Assembly: GCA_016742055.1 (NCBI GenBank)
Contig: JACVCK010000005.1
Span: forward strand, 1-36,682
Direction of reading: 5' to 3'
DNA length: 36,682 nt
Origin: Phycisphaerales bacterium
GTDB taxonomy: Bacteria; Planctomycetota; Phycisphaerae; Phycisphaerales; UBA1924
Shown here in pieces: positions 7,752-17,475 of this stretch. The notes under the pieces were generated by a model that saw only the letters and a list, made by a program, of their open reading frames with translations, was not told the DNA's origin and made no database searches. The first letter of the stretch is position 1. Each line of letters starts with the position of its first letter. The position numbers were made by a program, and so were the translations under genes.

Positions 7752-10169
7752 TTGTCGCCAGGCCAGGATCACAGCACGGAACCGGCGAAGCGCCGTGGCC
7801 CACCGCGCGGCCCGATCGCGCGCCTGCTGAACCTTTTCAGCAGCGTCTGGCTGGGCATCGGCCTGATGACGTTCCTGTTCGTGTACATGTCGATCGGCAG
7901 CGCCGGATACGTCATCCGCCAGATGCGCGCCTTCGAGATGACCGAGTACGAGTGGTTCCACTGGTGGCCGTTCAACGCCGCCATCGCCCTCCTTGTGATC
8001 AACCTCGTGGTCGCCACGCTGCGCCGGATCCCCTTCCGCGTGGTGAACCTCGGGGTGTGGATGATCCACACCGGGATCGTGATCCTGTGCGTGTCGAGCG
8101 TCGCCTACTTCGGGTTCAAGGTCGAGGGCGACTCTCCCGTCTTCCGGCGCAAGATCGTCATCGAGTCGCCTCGCCACGCGCCGGTCGAACTGGTCGCGCT
8201 GCCCGGCGCCAGCGTGGTCGCAGGCGTGGGTCCGGACGCCGTGCGGTACCGGGTGACGGAGACGCGCCCGGACTGGCCGATCCTCAGCGGGGACGACGCC
8301 GGCAAGCGCGTGTACAGCGTCTCGGTCAGCGTGGAGCCCGCCGGCGCCGATCCGTTTGTGCGCCAACTGCTCGACGGCCACCCGCAGTACACCGAGGACA
8401 TCATCCCCGGACAGGGCCGCGCCGTCCGCGTGACCGGCAAGCCGATCCTCGACGACCAACTCCGCATGTCCCTCGCGGAGCACACGCAGGAGTGGTTCTA
8501 CCACGTCAACTCCTGGGCCCTGTACGCGCGCCCCAGCGGCCAGCGCGAGTGGTCGCAGCGGCCCATCCGCCGCCTGCCCCGCTACAACGACTACATCGCC
8601 ACGCGCGACTGGGTCTGGCCCGCCGAGGGCGAGGCGCCGCTGCCCATCGACCCCATCGACATCCCCGTGCCCGAGGGCGACGGCGCCGACCCGCTCGCCG
8701 GCGCCGACGTGCGCGTCACCGGGTTCCTCCGCTACGCCTTCGGCGAGCAGCGCTGGGTCGCCGGCGGCGGGGAACTCAACCCCATCGCCTCGGTCCGGCT
8801 CACCAACGTGCAGACCGGCGCATCCCGAACCTACGACCTCGCCGCCTTCGACATGGAGAAACGCTCCGCCGAGAACGGTGAACTCGTCCTCCAGTGGATC
8901 GACGACGAGCGCGAACTGGCCGACATCGGTCGCTCGGGCGACGCCTCCCTCACCCTGCGGTTCCCCGGCGCGGGCCCCGACGGCGCCGACGCGTTCGCGG
9001 CCGCGCCGCCCGAAACCCTCGCGGCGCGCGACCCCGCGCAGGAGCCCGCCTGGATCGACGTGGAAGGGACCGGCTTCGCCTACCGCGTTCGCGAGGTCGT
9101 CGAAGACCTGCCCATGAGCGACGGGCGGCTGATCTCGATCGCCGTCTTGGACGTGCGGGGCCCGGAGGGCCAGATCACCCGCTGGGCCTCGAACGTGCCG
9201 GAACTGACGCGCGACTTCGACGACGGCGGCGACGCCGACCACACCCTCCGCGAGCCGGCGCCGTGGGTCGAGGCCACGTTCCTGCCCTCCCGCCTGGCGC
9301 CGCGCGCCACCATCGTCGCCGGGCCCGGCGAGGGCCACGTGCGCATCGTCCTGGGCGACGACGAGGGCGGCGAGCCGCGGATCGTCGCGGCGCCGGTGGG
9401 CGAGACGGTCCGGGTGGACGACACCATCGGCCTGACGGTCGCGTCGTATTCGCCGACGGCGCGGCTGGAGATGCGCCCGCTCATCGTCCCCATGAACCAG
9501 CGCGACAAGGACGCCGGCTCGAACTACTCGCTCATCCGCGTGGAGATCACCCGCGCCGGGCGCGCCACCGCCGCGTGGCTGCCGTTCCACATGTACGCCT
9601 TCGAGGACGCGAACTACGCCTACGGCGGTCGGTTCCGCTACTCGCCGGTCCGTGTGCGTCTGCCGGACGGCGGCGACGTGGAACTGCTGTTTGGGCGTCG
9701 GCGCGACCCGCTCCCCGCGCCCGTCGCGCTGGAGGACTTCCGGCTCATCGCCCACGTCGGCGGGTTCACCGGGCAGGTCTCGAGCATCCGCGACTGGGAG
9801 AGCATCGTGCGGTTCCGCGCCGAGGGCGGCGATTCGGCGCCGCTGAGCGTGAAGACCAACAACCCCGCCGGCTACGACGGCTTCCGGTTCTTCCAGGCGA
9901 TGTGGGACCCGCCCGAGCCGGGCTTCACCGCCGGCCTGAACTTCACCGGCCTGGGCATCGGCAACCGCGTCGCGGTCGGCTGGCAACTCTTCGGCTGCAC
10001 GCTGTCGGTGGTCGGCATGCTCTACGCGTTCTACGTCAAGCCCGTGATCAAGCGGCGCCGCCAGGAGCGCGTCTGGGCCGAGGTCGATGCCAAGCGCGCC
10101 TCGCCCGGAGCGCTCGAACCCGCGGCAAGCCCCAGCCCCGCCCTCGCCGGCGCGGAGGTGTCCCGATGA
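7752..10169 (+). CDS. ResB-like cytochrome c biogenesis protein (system II)
   Basis: TTG start at 7752 preceded by AAGGAG; LLNLFSSVWLGIGLMTFLFVYMSIGSAGY, NLGVWMIHTGIVILCVSSVAYF, C-terminal TNNPAGYDGFRFFQAMWDPP and TM helix; ATGA-coupled to the CcsA-like gene. Confidence 0.88.
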   Translation: MSPGQDHSTEPAKRRGPPRGPIARLLNLFSSVWLGIGLMTFLFVYMSIGSAGYVIRQMRAFEMTEYEWFHWWPFNAAIALLVINLVVATLRRIPFRVVNLGVWMIHTGIVILCVSSVAYFGFKVEGDSPVFRRKIVIESPRHAPVELVALPGASVVAGVGPDAVRYRVTETRPDWPILSGDDAGKRVYSVSVSVEPAGADPFVRQLLDGHPQYTEDIIPGQGRAVRVTGKPILDDQLRMSLAEHTQEWFYHVNSWALYARPSGQREWSQRPIRRLPRYNDYIATRDWVWPAEGEAPLPIDPIDIPVPEGDGADPLAGADVRVTGFLRYAFGEQRWVAGGGELNPIASVRLTNVQTGASRTYDLAAFDMEKRSAENGELVLQWIDDERELADIGRSGDASLTLRFPGAGPDGADAFAAAPPETLAARDPAQEPAWIDVEGTGFAYRVREVVEDLPMSDGRLISIAVLDVRGPEGQITRWASNVPELTRDFDDGGDADHTLREPAPWVEATFLPSRLAPRATIVAGPGEGHVRIVLGDDEGGEPRIVAAPVGETVRVDDTIGLTVASYSPTARLEMRPLIVPMNQRDKDAGSNYSLIRVEITRAGRATAAWLPFHMYAFEDANYAYGGRFRYSPVRVRLPDGGDVELLFGRRRDPLPAPVALEDFRLIAHVGGFTGQVSSIRDWESIVRFRAEGGDSAPLSVKTNNPAGYDGFRFFQAMWDPPEPGFTAGLNFTGLGIGNRVAVGWQLFGCTLSVVGMLYAFYVKPVIKRRRQERVWAEVDAKRASPGALEPAASPSPALAGAEVSR

Positions 10170-12076
10170 ACGTGCAACTCTCACCCCGAAGCGATCGGTT
10201 CGAAGGCCCCGGCGACGCCGGCGGATTCGGCGGCCGGCGCACGATCCGAGTGTGGATCGTCGCCGCGGCGATCGTCGGCATGCTCTCCTGGACCGTGGCG
10301 CGGCGCCTGAGCGCGCGCCCCGACATGGGCCGGCCGTCGGCGTTCGCGCAGGCGGTGGACCTCTCGCCGCTGTCGCGCGTGGCGGTCCACTCGGAAGGGC
10401 GCCTGAAGAGTTTCGACTCGTTCGCGGACCAGATGACGCGCTACGTCAGCGGCCCGCACCGCGTGAACGGCCAGAGCGCCGCGTTCACCTACTTTGACCT
10501 GATGTTCCGCCCCGACCGCTACGAGCGGGCGGACGTGGTGTTCGTCAAGAGCAAGCCGCTGCGCATGCTGATCGCCCAGCGCCTGTCGGGCCGGCTTGAT
10601 GGGGCGCGCCTGGCGCGGTTCGAAAGGACCGGCCTGCTCTCGCCCGAGGTTCTTCTGGGCGACCACGAGGTCCACGGGCTGCTGGTGCGCCTCAGCCGCG
10701 ACGCGGTGCGCACCGCCAAGCACGTCGAGCAGATCGAAACGGCGCTGCACGTGCGGACGCCCGCGCTGCTCACCGAGAACCTGCGCGTGATTCCTCCCGC
10801 GGGCGCCGGCGCATCGGCGATGACGCCCTGGACGGGGATCGCGATGCTGGGTGTGCCGCCCCCCCGCGCGCCGGCCGACGCCGCGCACGGCGCCGATCCG
10901 CACGCGGGGCACGACCATCCGCCGGGCGTCGAGCACGACCACCCGGTCGGCGCGGCGACGCCGATCCCCGGCATGGACCCCGCACAGCAGGCGGCGCTCG
11001 CCGACGCCTGGCGCGACTTCTCCCAGGGCTGGGCCGCCGAGGACGCCGCCCGGGTCAACGCCGCCGCCGCCCGACTGGACGTGCTGCTGCACGAGGTCAA
11101 CCCAGCGCTCTATCCGGCGCGCGAGCGCCTGGCGTGGGAGAGCCGCTACTTCCAGATGAACAACTTCACCTGGGTGTGGCTCATCTACTTCGCCAGCGTG
11201 GCGCTGCTGCTGATGGGGATCGTGTACCGCTGGCGCCCCGCGCGCCTGGCGGGCGTGGGCTTCTTCATGCTGGCCTTCGGCCTGCACACCGCCTCCCTCG
11301 CGCTGCGCTGGTACGTGTCCGGGCGCTGGCCCAACTCCAACATGTTCGAGGCGGTGACGACCGCGGCGTGGTTCGGCGGCGCGTTCGCCCTGCTGTTCGA
11401 GCCGCTCGCGCGCCGCTCGCCGATGCGAGGGCTGTTCTACCTCACGAGCAGCGCCGCCTCGATGACCGCACTCATGGCCGCGGACTTCCTGCCCCTGCAA
11501 CTGAACCCCTCGATCGGCAACAAGATGCCGGTGCTGCACGACGTGTGGCTGTACATCCACACCAACGTGATCATCTTCTCCTACGTCCTGATCGCCATGG
11601 CGGCGGGCACGGCGACGCTGTACCTGCTCTGGCGCCTGGGCGGGGGCCGCCCGGACTACGCGAAGGCCGGCGGCGTGGCGATGCTGCTGGCGTCGTCCGG
11701 GGCGAAGGCCGCGCCCGGGGGCGGGATGAAGAAAGGCCGCGCGGCGGAGATCGCCGAGCGGCGCGCTTCGGCCGGCGAGGTCTTCGACGGCGCGACGATG
11801 ATCCTGATGGAGTTGAGTTTCGTGCTGCTCTGGGCCGGCACGGTGATGGGCGCGATCTGGGCCGACCATTCCTGGGGCCGTCCCTGGGGCTGGGACCCCA
11901 AGGAGGTCTTCGCGCTGGCGACGTTCGCCATCTACGCGATCCTCATCCACGTTCGAATCAAGGTGCGCGACAAGGGCCTGTGGACCGCGTGGCTCGCCAT
12001 CCTGGGCTGCGCGGTGATGATCTTCAACTGGACGGTCATCAACTTCGTCATCACCGGCCTGCACTCCTACGCCTGA
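10166..12076 (+). CDS. CcsA/ResC-like cytochrome c biogenesis protein (heme handling)
   Basis: Multi-TM C-terminal domain with a WWD-type motif WADHSWGRPWGWDPKEVFALATFAIYAILIHVRI; ATG at 10166 overlaps the upstream stop. Confidence 0.9.
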   Translation: MNVQLSPRSDRFEGPGDAGGFGGRRTIRVWIVAAAIVGMLSWTVARRLSARPDMGRPSAFAQAVDLSPLSRVAVHSEGRLKSFDSFADQMTRYVSGPHRVNGQSAAFTYFDLMFRPDRYERADVVFVKSKPLRMLIAQRLSGRLDGARLARFERTGLLSPEVLLGDHEVHGLLVRLSRDAVRTAKHVEQIETALHVRTPALLTENLRVIPPAGAGASAMTPWTGIAMLGVPPPRAPADAAHGADPHAGHDHPPGVEHDHPVGAATPIPGMDPAQQAALADAWRDFSQGWAAEDAARVNAAAARLDVLLHEVNPALYPARERLAWESRYFQMNNFTWVWLIYFASVALLLMGIVYRWRPARLAGVGFFMLAFGLHTASLALRWYVSGRWPNSNMFEAVTTAAWFGGAFALLFEPLARRSPMRGLFYLTSSAASMTALMAADFLPLQLNPSIGNKMPVLHDVWLYIHTNVIIFSYVLIAMAAGTATLYLLWRLGGGRPDYAKAGGVAMLLASSGAKAAPGGGMKKGRAAEIAERRASAGEVFDGATMILMELSFVLLWAGTVMGAIWADHSWGRPWGWDPKEVFALATFAIYAILIHVRIKVRDKGLWTAWLAILGCAVMIFNWTVINFVITGLHSYA

Positions 12077-12085
12077 TGGGCGCGC

Positions 12086-12904
12086 TCAGGGCGCGGGCGC
12101 GACGGCGATGGTGAGCACGAGCGACTGGCCCTCGCGCCCCGGCGCGTCCACGATCGCCGCCACCACCGGCGCGCCGTCCCGCGCCCGAAGCGAGGCGTTC
12201 AGCGTCCGATGCGCCACCTCCAGCAGGTCGATCTGGTCCGGGCCCGAGGCCACGCCGTCGAGCGACTCCACGCGCCGACGCTCGATGATGCTGGTCGAGG
12301 CCAACTCACCGCGCACGGTCACGGGCGATGCGCCGTCCGAGGCGTCGCCGACCGTCACGCTGAGCGTCAGGCCGTTCGGCGACGTCTCAACCGACCGCGC
12401 GAACGCCGCGACGTTGTTGCTCACGATTGGCGTCAGGTCCTTCACATACGAAACGGCCTCGAGGGACCGCAGCGCCAACTCCGTGCGCCGTGGGCCGACG
12501 TGGTGGACGCGCCGCTCGACGGGCGCCGCCAGCACGGCCGCCGGCGCCGGCGCCCCCACCACCACGCCGGACACGTCTGGCGCCAGGTGCAGCGTCGCGA
12601 CGACCGACACCCGCGCCGGCGTCAGAGCGCGCACCTGCGTCAGGATGACGCGCAGCCGCTCGTGGTCCTCCGAACTGGCGGACACCAGCGTAAGGGACGA
12701 AGTCAGCGGCTCCATCGACAGCGGCATGAACACCGACAGCGCGTTCAGGTCCGCGTCCGCCGGAAGGTCCGACGTGTCGTAGAGGCGCACCTCGTGCTCG
12801 GCGCTCGGCGCCTCCGCGGCGGGCGTCGAAGCCCACGCCGCGCCAGGCGCGTGCCACGCGAGCGAAGCCACGAGAACGATCGGCGCGACGATGCGATGGA
12901 ACAT
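12086..12904 (-). CDS. Secreted hypothetical protein (secretin/STN-like segment possible)
   Basis: Signal MFHRIVAPIVLVASLAWHAPGAAWAS; EVRLYDTSDLPADADLN..., LVSASSEDHERLRVILTQVRAL resembles secretin short-domain patterns. Confidence 0.7.
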   Translation of the reverse strand: MFHRIVAPIVLVASLAWHAPGAAWASTPAAEAPSAEHEVRLYDTSDLPADADLNALSVFMPLSMEPLTSSLTLVSASSEDHERLRVILTQVRALTPARVSVVATLHLAPDVSGVVVGAPAPAAVLAAPVERRVHHVGPRRTELALRSLEAVSYVKDLTPIVSNNVAAFARSVETSPNGLTLSVTVGDASDGASPVTVRGELASTSIIERRRVESLDGVASGPDQIDLLEVAHRTLNASLRARDGAPVVAAIVDAPGREGQSLVLTIAVAPAP

Positions 12905-12927
12905 GTGCGGTCTCCTTGATGAGGGGT

Positions 12928-13776
12928 TCAGTTCTGACGCGGCTCCGGGCCCGACGCCCCCGCGTACGACAGCAGCCACGGGCGAAGTTCCGGGCGCGCG
13001 TGCATCTCGAGTCGGAGCGCCGCGACTGCGCGGCGGACCGATTCATCCCCCGACGCGCCGAGGCGCGCCAGCCACTCGAACGTGGCGGGCCGGAGCGACG
13101 GGTGCGCCGCCCACGCCCGGCAGGCGTCGATCTGCCGCTCCGGCGGCAGCGCCAGCAGCGCCTCCTGCGCCGCGCGGCCCGACGTGAGCCGGCGGCCGAA
13201 CGCCGCCCACAACCCGTCGGACTCCGCGCCCGACGGCTGAGACTGCAGCATCGCCAGCGCGGCGCTGAGTTCGTCCCGCTCGAGGAGCGCCAGCAGCGCC
13301 TCCTCCGGCGTCGGCTCCCGCTCCGGGCGCGCCGGGCGAGGGCGCGCCGAGCCCTCGGGCGCCGAAGCGATCAGAATCCCCTCCGTCCGCGCCATCGCGA
13401 GCAGAGACGTGGAGGCGTCCGGCTCCGGCGCGGCTGCGATCGGCGCCGACACGTCCGGTTTGGAGCCGGCGCGGAGGCGCAGCGCGCCGATCGCCGCCAG
13501 CGCCACCGCCGCTGCCGCCGCGAGGCCCATCCCCCACCGCCGCAGCGACCCCGCGCGCCCGACGCCCGACGGGGGCGCCGTCCGGCCGGCCGTCGGCGCC
13601 TGCAGGAGCGCGGCGCGGATCGTCGCGTCCGCCTCGATGATCGCCGCAAGGCGCGCCCGCAAGGACGCGTCGGCGCGCAGCGCCTCGCCGAGCCGTTCGC
13701 GCGCGTCCGGCGCCAGATCGTCGTCGATGAACCGCTCCAGATCGTGATCGCTCCAGGCGTTGTGATTGCGATTCAT
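12928..13776 (-). CDS. Putative anti-sigma factor (single TM segment)
   Basis: ATG at 13776 overlaps the stop of the sigma gene; N-terminus WSDHDLERFIDDDLAPDARERLGEALRADASLRARLAAI; TM GMGLAAAAAVALAAIGAL. Confidence 0.78.
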   Translation of the reverse strand: MNRNHNAWSDHDLERFIDDDLAPDARERLGEALRADASLRARLAAIIEADATIRAALLQAPTAGRTAPPSGVGRAGSLRRWGMGLAAAAAVALAAIGALRLRAGSKPDVSAPIAAAPEPDASTSLLAMARTEGILIASAPEGSARPRPARPEREPTPEEALLALLERDELSAALAMLQSQPSGAESDGLWAAFGRRLTSGRAAQEALLALPPERQIDACRAWAAHPSLRPATFEWLARLGASGDESVRRAVAALRLEMHARPELRPWLLSYAGASGPEPRQN

Positions 13777-14270
13777 GGCTCGCCTCCCTCGCTGAGCATC
13801 GCCCGCATCTTCACCCGCGCCGTGTGGAGCGAGGCCCGCACCACGCGCTCCGAGGCGCCCAGCGCCTCCGCGACCGCCCCGGTCGGAAGGTCCTCCACGA
13901 GCCGCAGCGTGAGCGCGGCCCGCTGCAGCGGCGAGAGCCGATCCAGCGCCCGTTCCAGCGCCCCACCGTCCACATCCGCGCTCGTCTCGGGCGAACGGCG
14001 CTGGACCGACGCCGCCCAACGCAGCGCCCGGGCCGCGCGGCGCGCCGCTCCCCGGTGGTGGTCGAGATACAGGCGCACCAGCGCGGCCCGGGCGTAGGCG
14101 TAGGACGGCGGGTCGCCCCCGCGGCTGAGCAGGCGCGCCACCGTGTCCTGCACCAGATCGTCAGCCAGGTCCCCACGTCCGCGCCCCGCCAGCGCCGAAG
14201 CGCACCGGCGAAGACGCTCGGCGAGCGCCGACCAGTCGTGGGGCTGGTCGGGCTGGAGGCGGCTCGTCAT
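13773..14270 (-). CDS. ECF RNA polymerase sigma factor
   Basis: DLADDLVQDTVARLLSR (region 2) and LDRLSPLQRAALTLRLVEDLPTGAVAEALGASERVVRASLHTARVKMRAML (region 4). Confidence 0.88.
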   Translation of the reverse strand: MTSRLQPDQPHDWSALAERLRRCASALAGRGRGDLADDLVQDTVARLLSRGGDPPSYAYARAALVRLYLDHHRGAARRAARALRWAASVQRRSPETSADVDGGALERALDRLSPLQRAALTLRLVEDLPTGAVAEALGASERVVRASLHTARVKMRAMLSEGGEP

Positions 14271-14396
14271 GGCTCGGGCGTGGGGCATGGGCCTGGGTCG
14301 GCCGGGCGGCGCCGGCTCACAAGCCCATACGCCGCGGCCCGCGCCCGCGCCAACGGCCCGTCCGGCGATTTCGCGAGTTTCCCCGCGAGCCGCCGG

Positions 14397-15146
14397 TCAG
14401 ACTGCCAGGACCTCGCCCTCGCGCAGGGCGGTCAGGCCGAACGGCGCGGGGTCCTGGTCGTCGGCGAGGTGGACGAGGCGCATTTTGCGCCGAATGCGGT
14501 CCGGCAGCGCCGCGAGTTCGTCGAGGGTGGTGTGGGCTGGGGGAAAGTTGGCCTCGTGGACAAACAGGTCCGCTTGATCGAGCCAGTCGATGTGGGCCTG
14601 CTCGAAGCGGGAGTCGCCGGACCAGCCGAAGGTGGACTTGCCGTCGGACGCGAGCACGCCGACGGTGGGGATGTAGTGGGTGGTGGTGCGGACGCGCACA
14701 TCCAGGCCGGCGATGCGGTGGATGGTGCGCCCGTCCGGCTGGAGGAGGCGGATGTCGAAGTAGTCCTCCAGGCGCGCGGGCCGGGACAGGCCGATGAGGG
14801 TGTCCATGGCTGGCGCGAGGCGCGGCCAGAGCCGGTCCACCACGGCCCGGGTCGCGTGGAGCCGGGGCAGATGGGACTGTTTGCCCTGAGCCCGGAGGAC
14901 GTACCGCCAGAACCCGACGGACTCCACGCCGTTGCAGTGGTCGCCGTGCAGGTGGGTGATCAGGATGTCGTCGATGGTGTCCACAGACACGTTCCAGCCG
15001 CTGGGCTGGGCGGCTTCGTGGATGACCCGGTGGATCGGATCGGGGCAATCGATCTGGAGGTGGCCGGCCGGTCCTTGGATGAGCGCGCTCGATCCGAAGC
15101 GCTTCCGGGTGAACGCGTCGCCGACTCCGAGGATGAGCACGTGCAT
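14397..15146 (-). CDS. Metallo-beta-lactamase fold hydrolase (RNase Z-like)
   Basis: MHVLILGVGDAFTRKRFGSSALIQ, ITHLHGDHCNGVE metal motif, FGWSGDSRF, LFVHEANF. Confidence 0.88.
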   Translation of the reverse strand: MHVLILGVGDAFTRKRFGSSALIQGPAGHLQIDCPDPIHRVIHEAAQPSGWNVSVDTIDDILITHLHGDHCNGVESVGFWRYVLRAQGKQSHLPRLHATRAVVDRLWPRLAPAMDTLIGLSRPARLEDYFDIRLLQPDGRTIHRIAGLDVRVRTTTHYIPTVGVLASDGKSTFGWSGDSRFEQAHIDWLDQADLFVHEANFPPAHTTLDELAALPDRIRRKMRLVHLADDQDPAPFGLTALREGEVLAV

Positions 15147-15259
15147 GGGCGCGTTCTCGCCGGGATTGGGGCCGAACCGGACGGCGGACCGATCCCTTGG
15201 TTAGGTTGCACTGTACAGCGCCGTCTGGTCCAATGCGAAGCATACGGAGAACCGCGAGC

Positions 15260-16735
15260 ATGACGTCAAGACGAGACCGCGTGGGGTTGTTGGGCGCCGC
15301 CCTTTGGGCCGCCGCCGGGGCGCCCGCGGCCTTGGGCCAGGTGGGCGCCGCCAACCGGGTGCAGGTCCTGGACCGCCAACTGCAGCAACTCGACCGCCAG
15401 TTCCGGCTCAGCGTGCCCGAGGGCCAGCCCATCGCCGAACGCGCCCTGGTCGACGCCGGCGCCTCGCTGCGTGTCGCTTTCTTCAGCATCGACGACGAGA
15501 CCAGCGACGCCCACTACCTCCGGCAGTTCGACGGACGCGTCTACGCCCGGGTCGAGATCGACGGCGCCCACCGGTTCTACGGGCGGCTGAAGTTCCAGTA
15601 CGACGACTGGAACAGCGGCCAGTCCTTCGACGGCGACGGCGACGATTGGAACGACCCCTTCCTCGACCGACTGTGGTACGAGTTCGACCTGCGGGGCCTG
15701 CGCCGCGCCCAGACCGGCGAGCACACCGACTACAACTTCAATGTCAAACTGGGCAAGGAGTACTTCTACTGGGCGTCGGGCCTGGTGCTGAGCCAGAACC
15801 TCTACGGCGGCACGGCCGACGTGGAACTGGGCTCCTTCGGCTTCACCGCCCTGGTCGGTCAGACCAGCCCCCTCGAGACCGTGGACTTCGACGCCTCGCG
15901 TCCGGCGTTCGACGACGACACCGAGCGCCTGTTCGCCGGCGGCATGCTGGAACTCCGGAACAACCCGAACCACGCGCCGTACGTCTTCTTCATGGCCATG
16001 CTCGATGAAAACGACGAGGGCCAGGTCAACCTCGGGGGCGCGTTCCCCACGCGGTTCGATTACGACGCGTACTACGCCGGCGTCGGATCGCGGGGCAGTC
16101 TGGGGTCGTCCCTTCGGTACCGGGCGGAGTTCGTCTATCAATTCGGCGAGTCGACGACCAGTTCGTTCGACCCCGTGGGCTTCGGGCCGCTGCCCCAGAC
16201 CAAAGAGGACATCAGCGCCATGGCCGGCCTGCTCGGCCTGACCTATCTGGTGCAGGACCATTCCGACACGCGACTGGACTTCGAGTTGCTCGCGGGCTCC
16301 GGCGACGACGACCGGCTCAGTTCCTCCGACACGTTCGGCGGCAACCTGCCGGGCTCGCGGGACACGGCGTTCAACTCCCTGGGCTACGTCAACACCGGCA
16401 TCGCCCTGGCGCCGGAGATCTCCAACCTCCTCAGCATCCGCGCGGGCGTCAGCACGAGCCCGCTCCGATCGCGGGGCGACCTCTTTCGAAACCTCCGCGT
16501 CGGCGTGGACGGCTTCGTGTTCTTGAAGATCGACGAGGACGCGCCCATCAGCGCCCGCACCGACCGGGGCGAGAACTTCGTCGGAGGCGAGATCGACCTG
16601 TTCCTATCCTGGCGCATCCTGTCCGACCTGATGTTCGACGTCCGCTACGGCCTGTTCCTTCCCGGCGACGCCATGCCCTCCGGCGAGGACGACCCTCGCC
16701 AGTTCATCTACCTGGGGGTGACCTATGCGTTCTGA
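15260..16735 (+). CDS. Outer-membrane beta-barrel / porin-like protein
   Basis: Signal MTSRRDRVGLLGAALWAAAGAPAALGQ; alternating beta-strand pattern; C-terminus ends in aromatic residue (RQFIYLGVTYAF), typical of OMPs. Confidence 0.8.
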   Translation: MTSRRDRVGLLGAALWAAAGAPAALGQVGAANRVQVLDRQLQQLDRQFRLSVPEGQPIAERALVDAGASLRVAFFSIDDETSDAHYLRQFDGRVYARVEIDGAHRFYGRLKFQYDDWNSGQSFDGDGDDWNDPFLDRLWYEFDLRGLRRAQTGEHTDYNFNVKLGKEYFYWASGLVLSQNLYGGTADVELGSFGFTALVGQTSPLETVDFDASRPAFDDDTERLFAGGMLELRNNPNHAPYVFFMAMLDENDEGQVNLGGAFPTRFDYDAYYAGVGSRGSLGSSLRYRAEFVYQFGESTTSSFDPVGFGPLPQTKEDISAMAGLLGLTYLVQDHSDTRLDFELLAGSGDDDRLSSSDTFGGNLPGSRDTAFNSLGYVNTGIALAPEISNLLSIRAGVSTSPLRSRGDLFRNLRVGVDGFVFLKIDEDAPISARTDRGENFVGGEIDLFLSWRILSDLMFDVRYGLFLPGDAMPSGEDDPRQFIYLGVTYAF

Positions 16736-17393
16736 AGCACGATGCATCGTCGTCGCGCTCGCCGCGCTCGCGGCGGCCGGCTGCGGGAACCGCATGATCC
16801 ACGAGAAGTCCCTCGTGGACGACCCCGCGATCCGCGCCGATCAGGGCGAGTTCATCGACGCGCTGCGCACCACGTACACCGTCACCAACCACGACGCGCT
16901 CCACGGGCTGTTCCTGCTCGCGGACTCCGAGGACCTCTTCGACTCCTACGAGGACCGCGTCGCCACCGCCAAGGAGCGCGGCTGGCTCGACGCCCGCTGG
17001 AGCCATCCGGCCAACGAGAGCGCCCGCATCGGCGACATCGCCCGGGCCGTCTGCGTCATCACGAACATCCGCGGCGGGCTCACCATGGGGATGATCGGAC
17101 CTGCCCCCCGCTACGCCACCCGCGAACTGATCTACCTCGAGATGATCCCCGAGCGGGGCGACCAGCAGTCCATCCGGGGGCTGGAGTACCTGGAACTGAT
17201 GCTCCTGGCCAACGACCGGCTGGACGCCGGACGCCGGCCCGCCAGCGTCGAGGAACGCCTCCAGAAGTACTCCGAGCCGGGCGGGACGGTCCCCGTGGAC
17301 GAACTCGGGCCGGCCCCGGCCGTCGAGCCGCTTCCGGGAAACCCTGAGCCAGGCGGCCCGGAAGACCCGGCTCAGAATCCGCCCCGGGACTGA
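16725..17393 (+). CDS. Lipoprotein, hypothetical
   Basis: MRSEARCIVVALAALAAAGCGNRMIHEKSLVDD (lipobox AAGC); start overlaps the preceding gene by 11 nt. Confidence 0.82.
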   Translation: MRSEARCIVVALAALAAAGCGNRMIHEKSLVDDPAIRADQGEFIDALRTTYTVTNHDALHGLFLLADSEDLFDSYEDRVATAKERGWLDARWSHPANESARIGDIARAVCVITNIRGGLTMGMIGPAPRYATRELIYLEMIPERGDQQSIRGLEYLELMLLANDRLDAGRRPASVEERLQKYSEPGGTVPVDELGPAPAVEPLPGNPEPGGPEDPAQNPPRD

Positions 17394-17426
17394 CACCACC
17401 CCGGGGTTGGGTGCGTATGGTCATCG

Positions 17427-17457
17427 GGCGGGATGAACCCCTGAGGGGTGTCCCGCC
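17427..17457 (+). promoter_or_regulatory. Nested hairpin in the 5' leader of the FecR gene
   Basis: GGCGGGA (17427-17433) / TCCCGCC (17451-17457) enclosing ACCCC-TGA-GGGGT; ends 3 nt before the GAAGGAG RBS region and about 18 nt before ATG 17476. Confidence 0.55.
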
Positions 17458-17475
17458 TGAGAAGGAGTGGCTCAG

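Noticed and set aside
8894-10165. The 1060 aa ORF 8894..12076 taken at full length
   Set aside because: Its first part is out of frame within ResB; the real CcsA-like start is ATG 10166, coupled to the ResB stop.
7551-10184. 877 aa minus-strand ORF antisense to the ResB-like gene
   Set aside because: Low-complexity R/A/G/H-rich translation without recognisable motifs; the opposite strand has clear ResB features. A high-GC codon-bias artefact.
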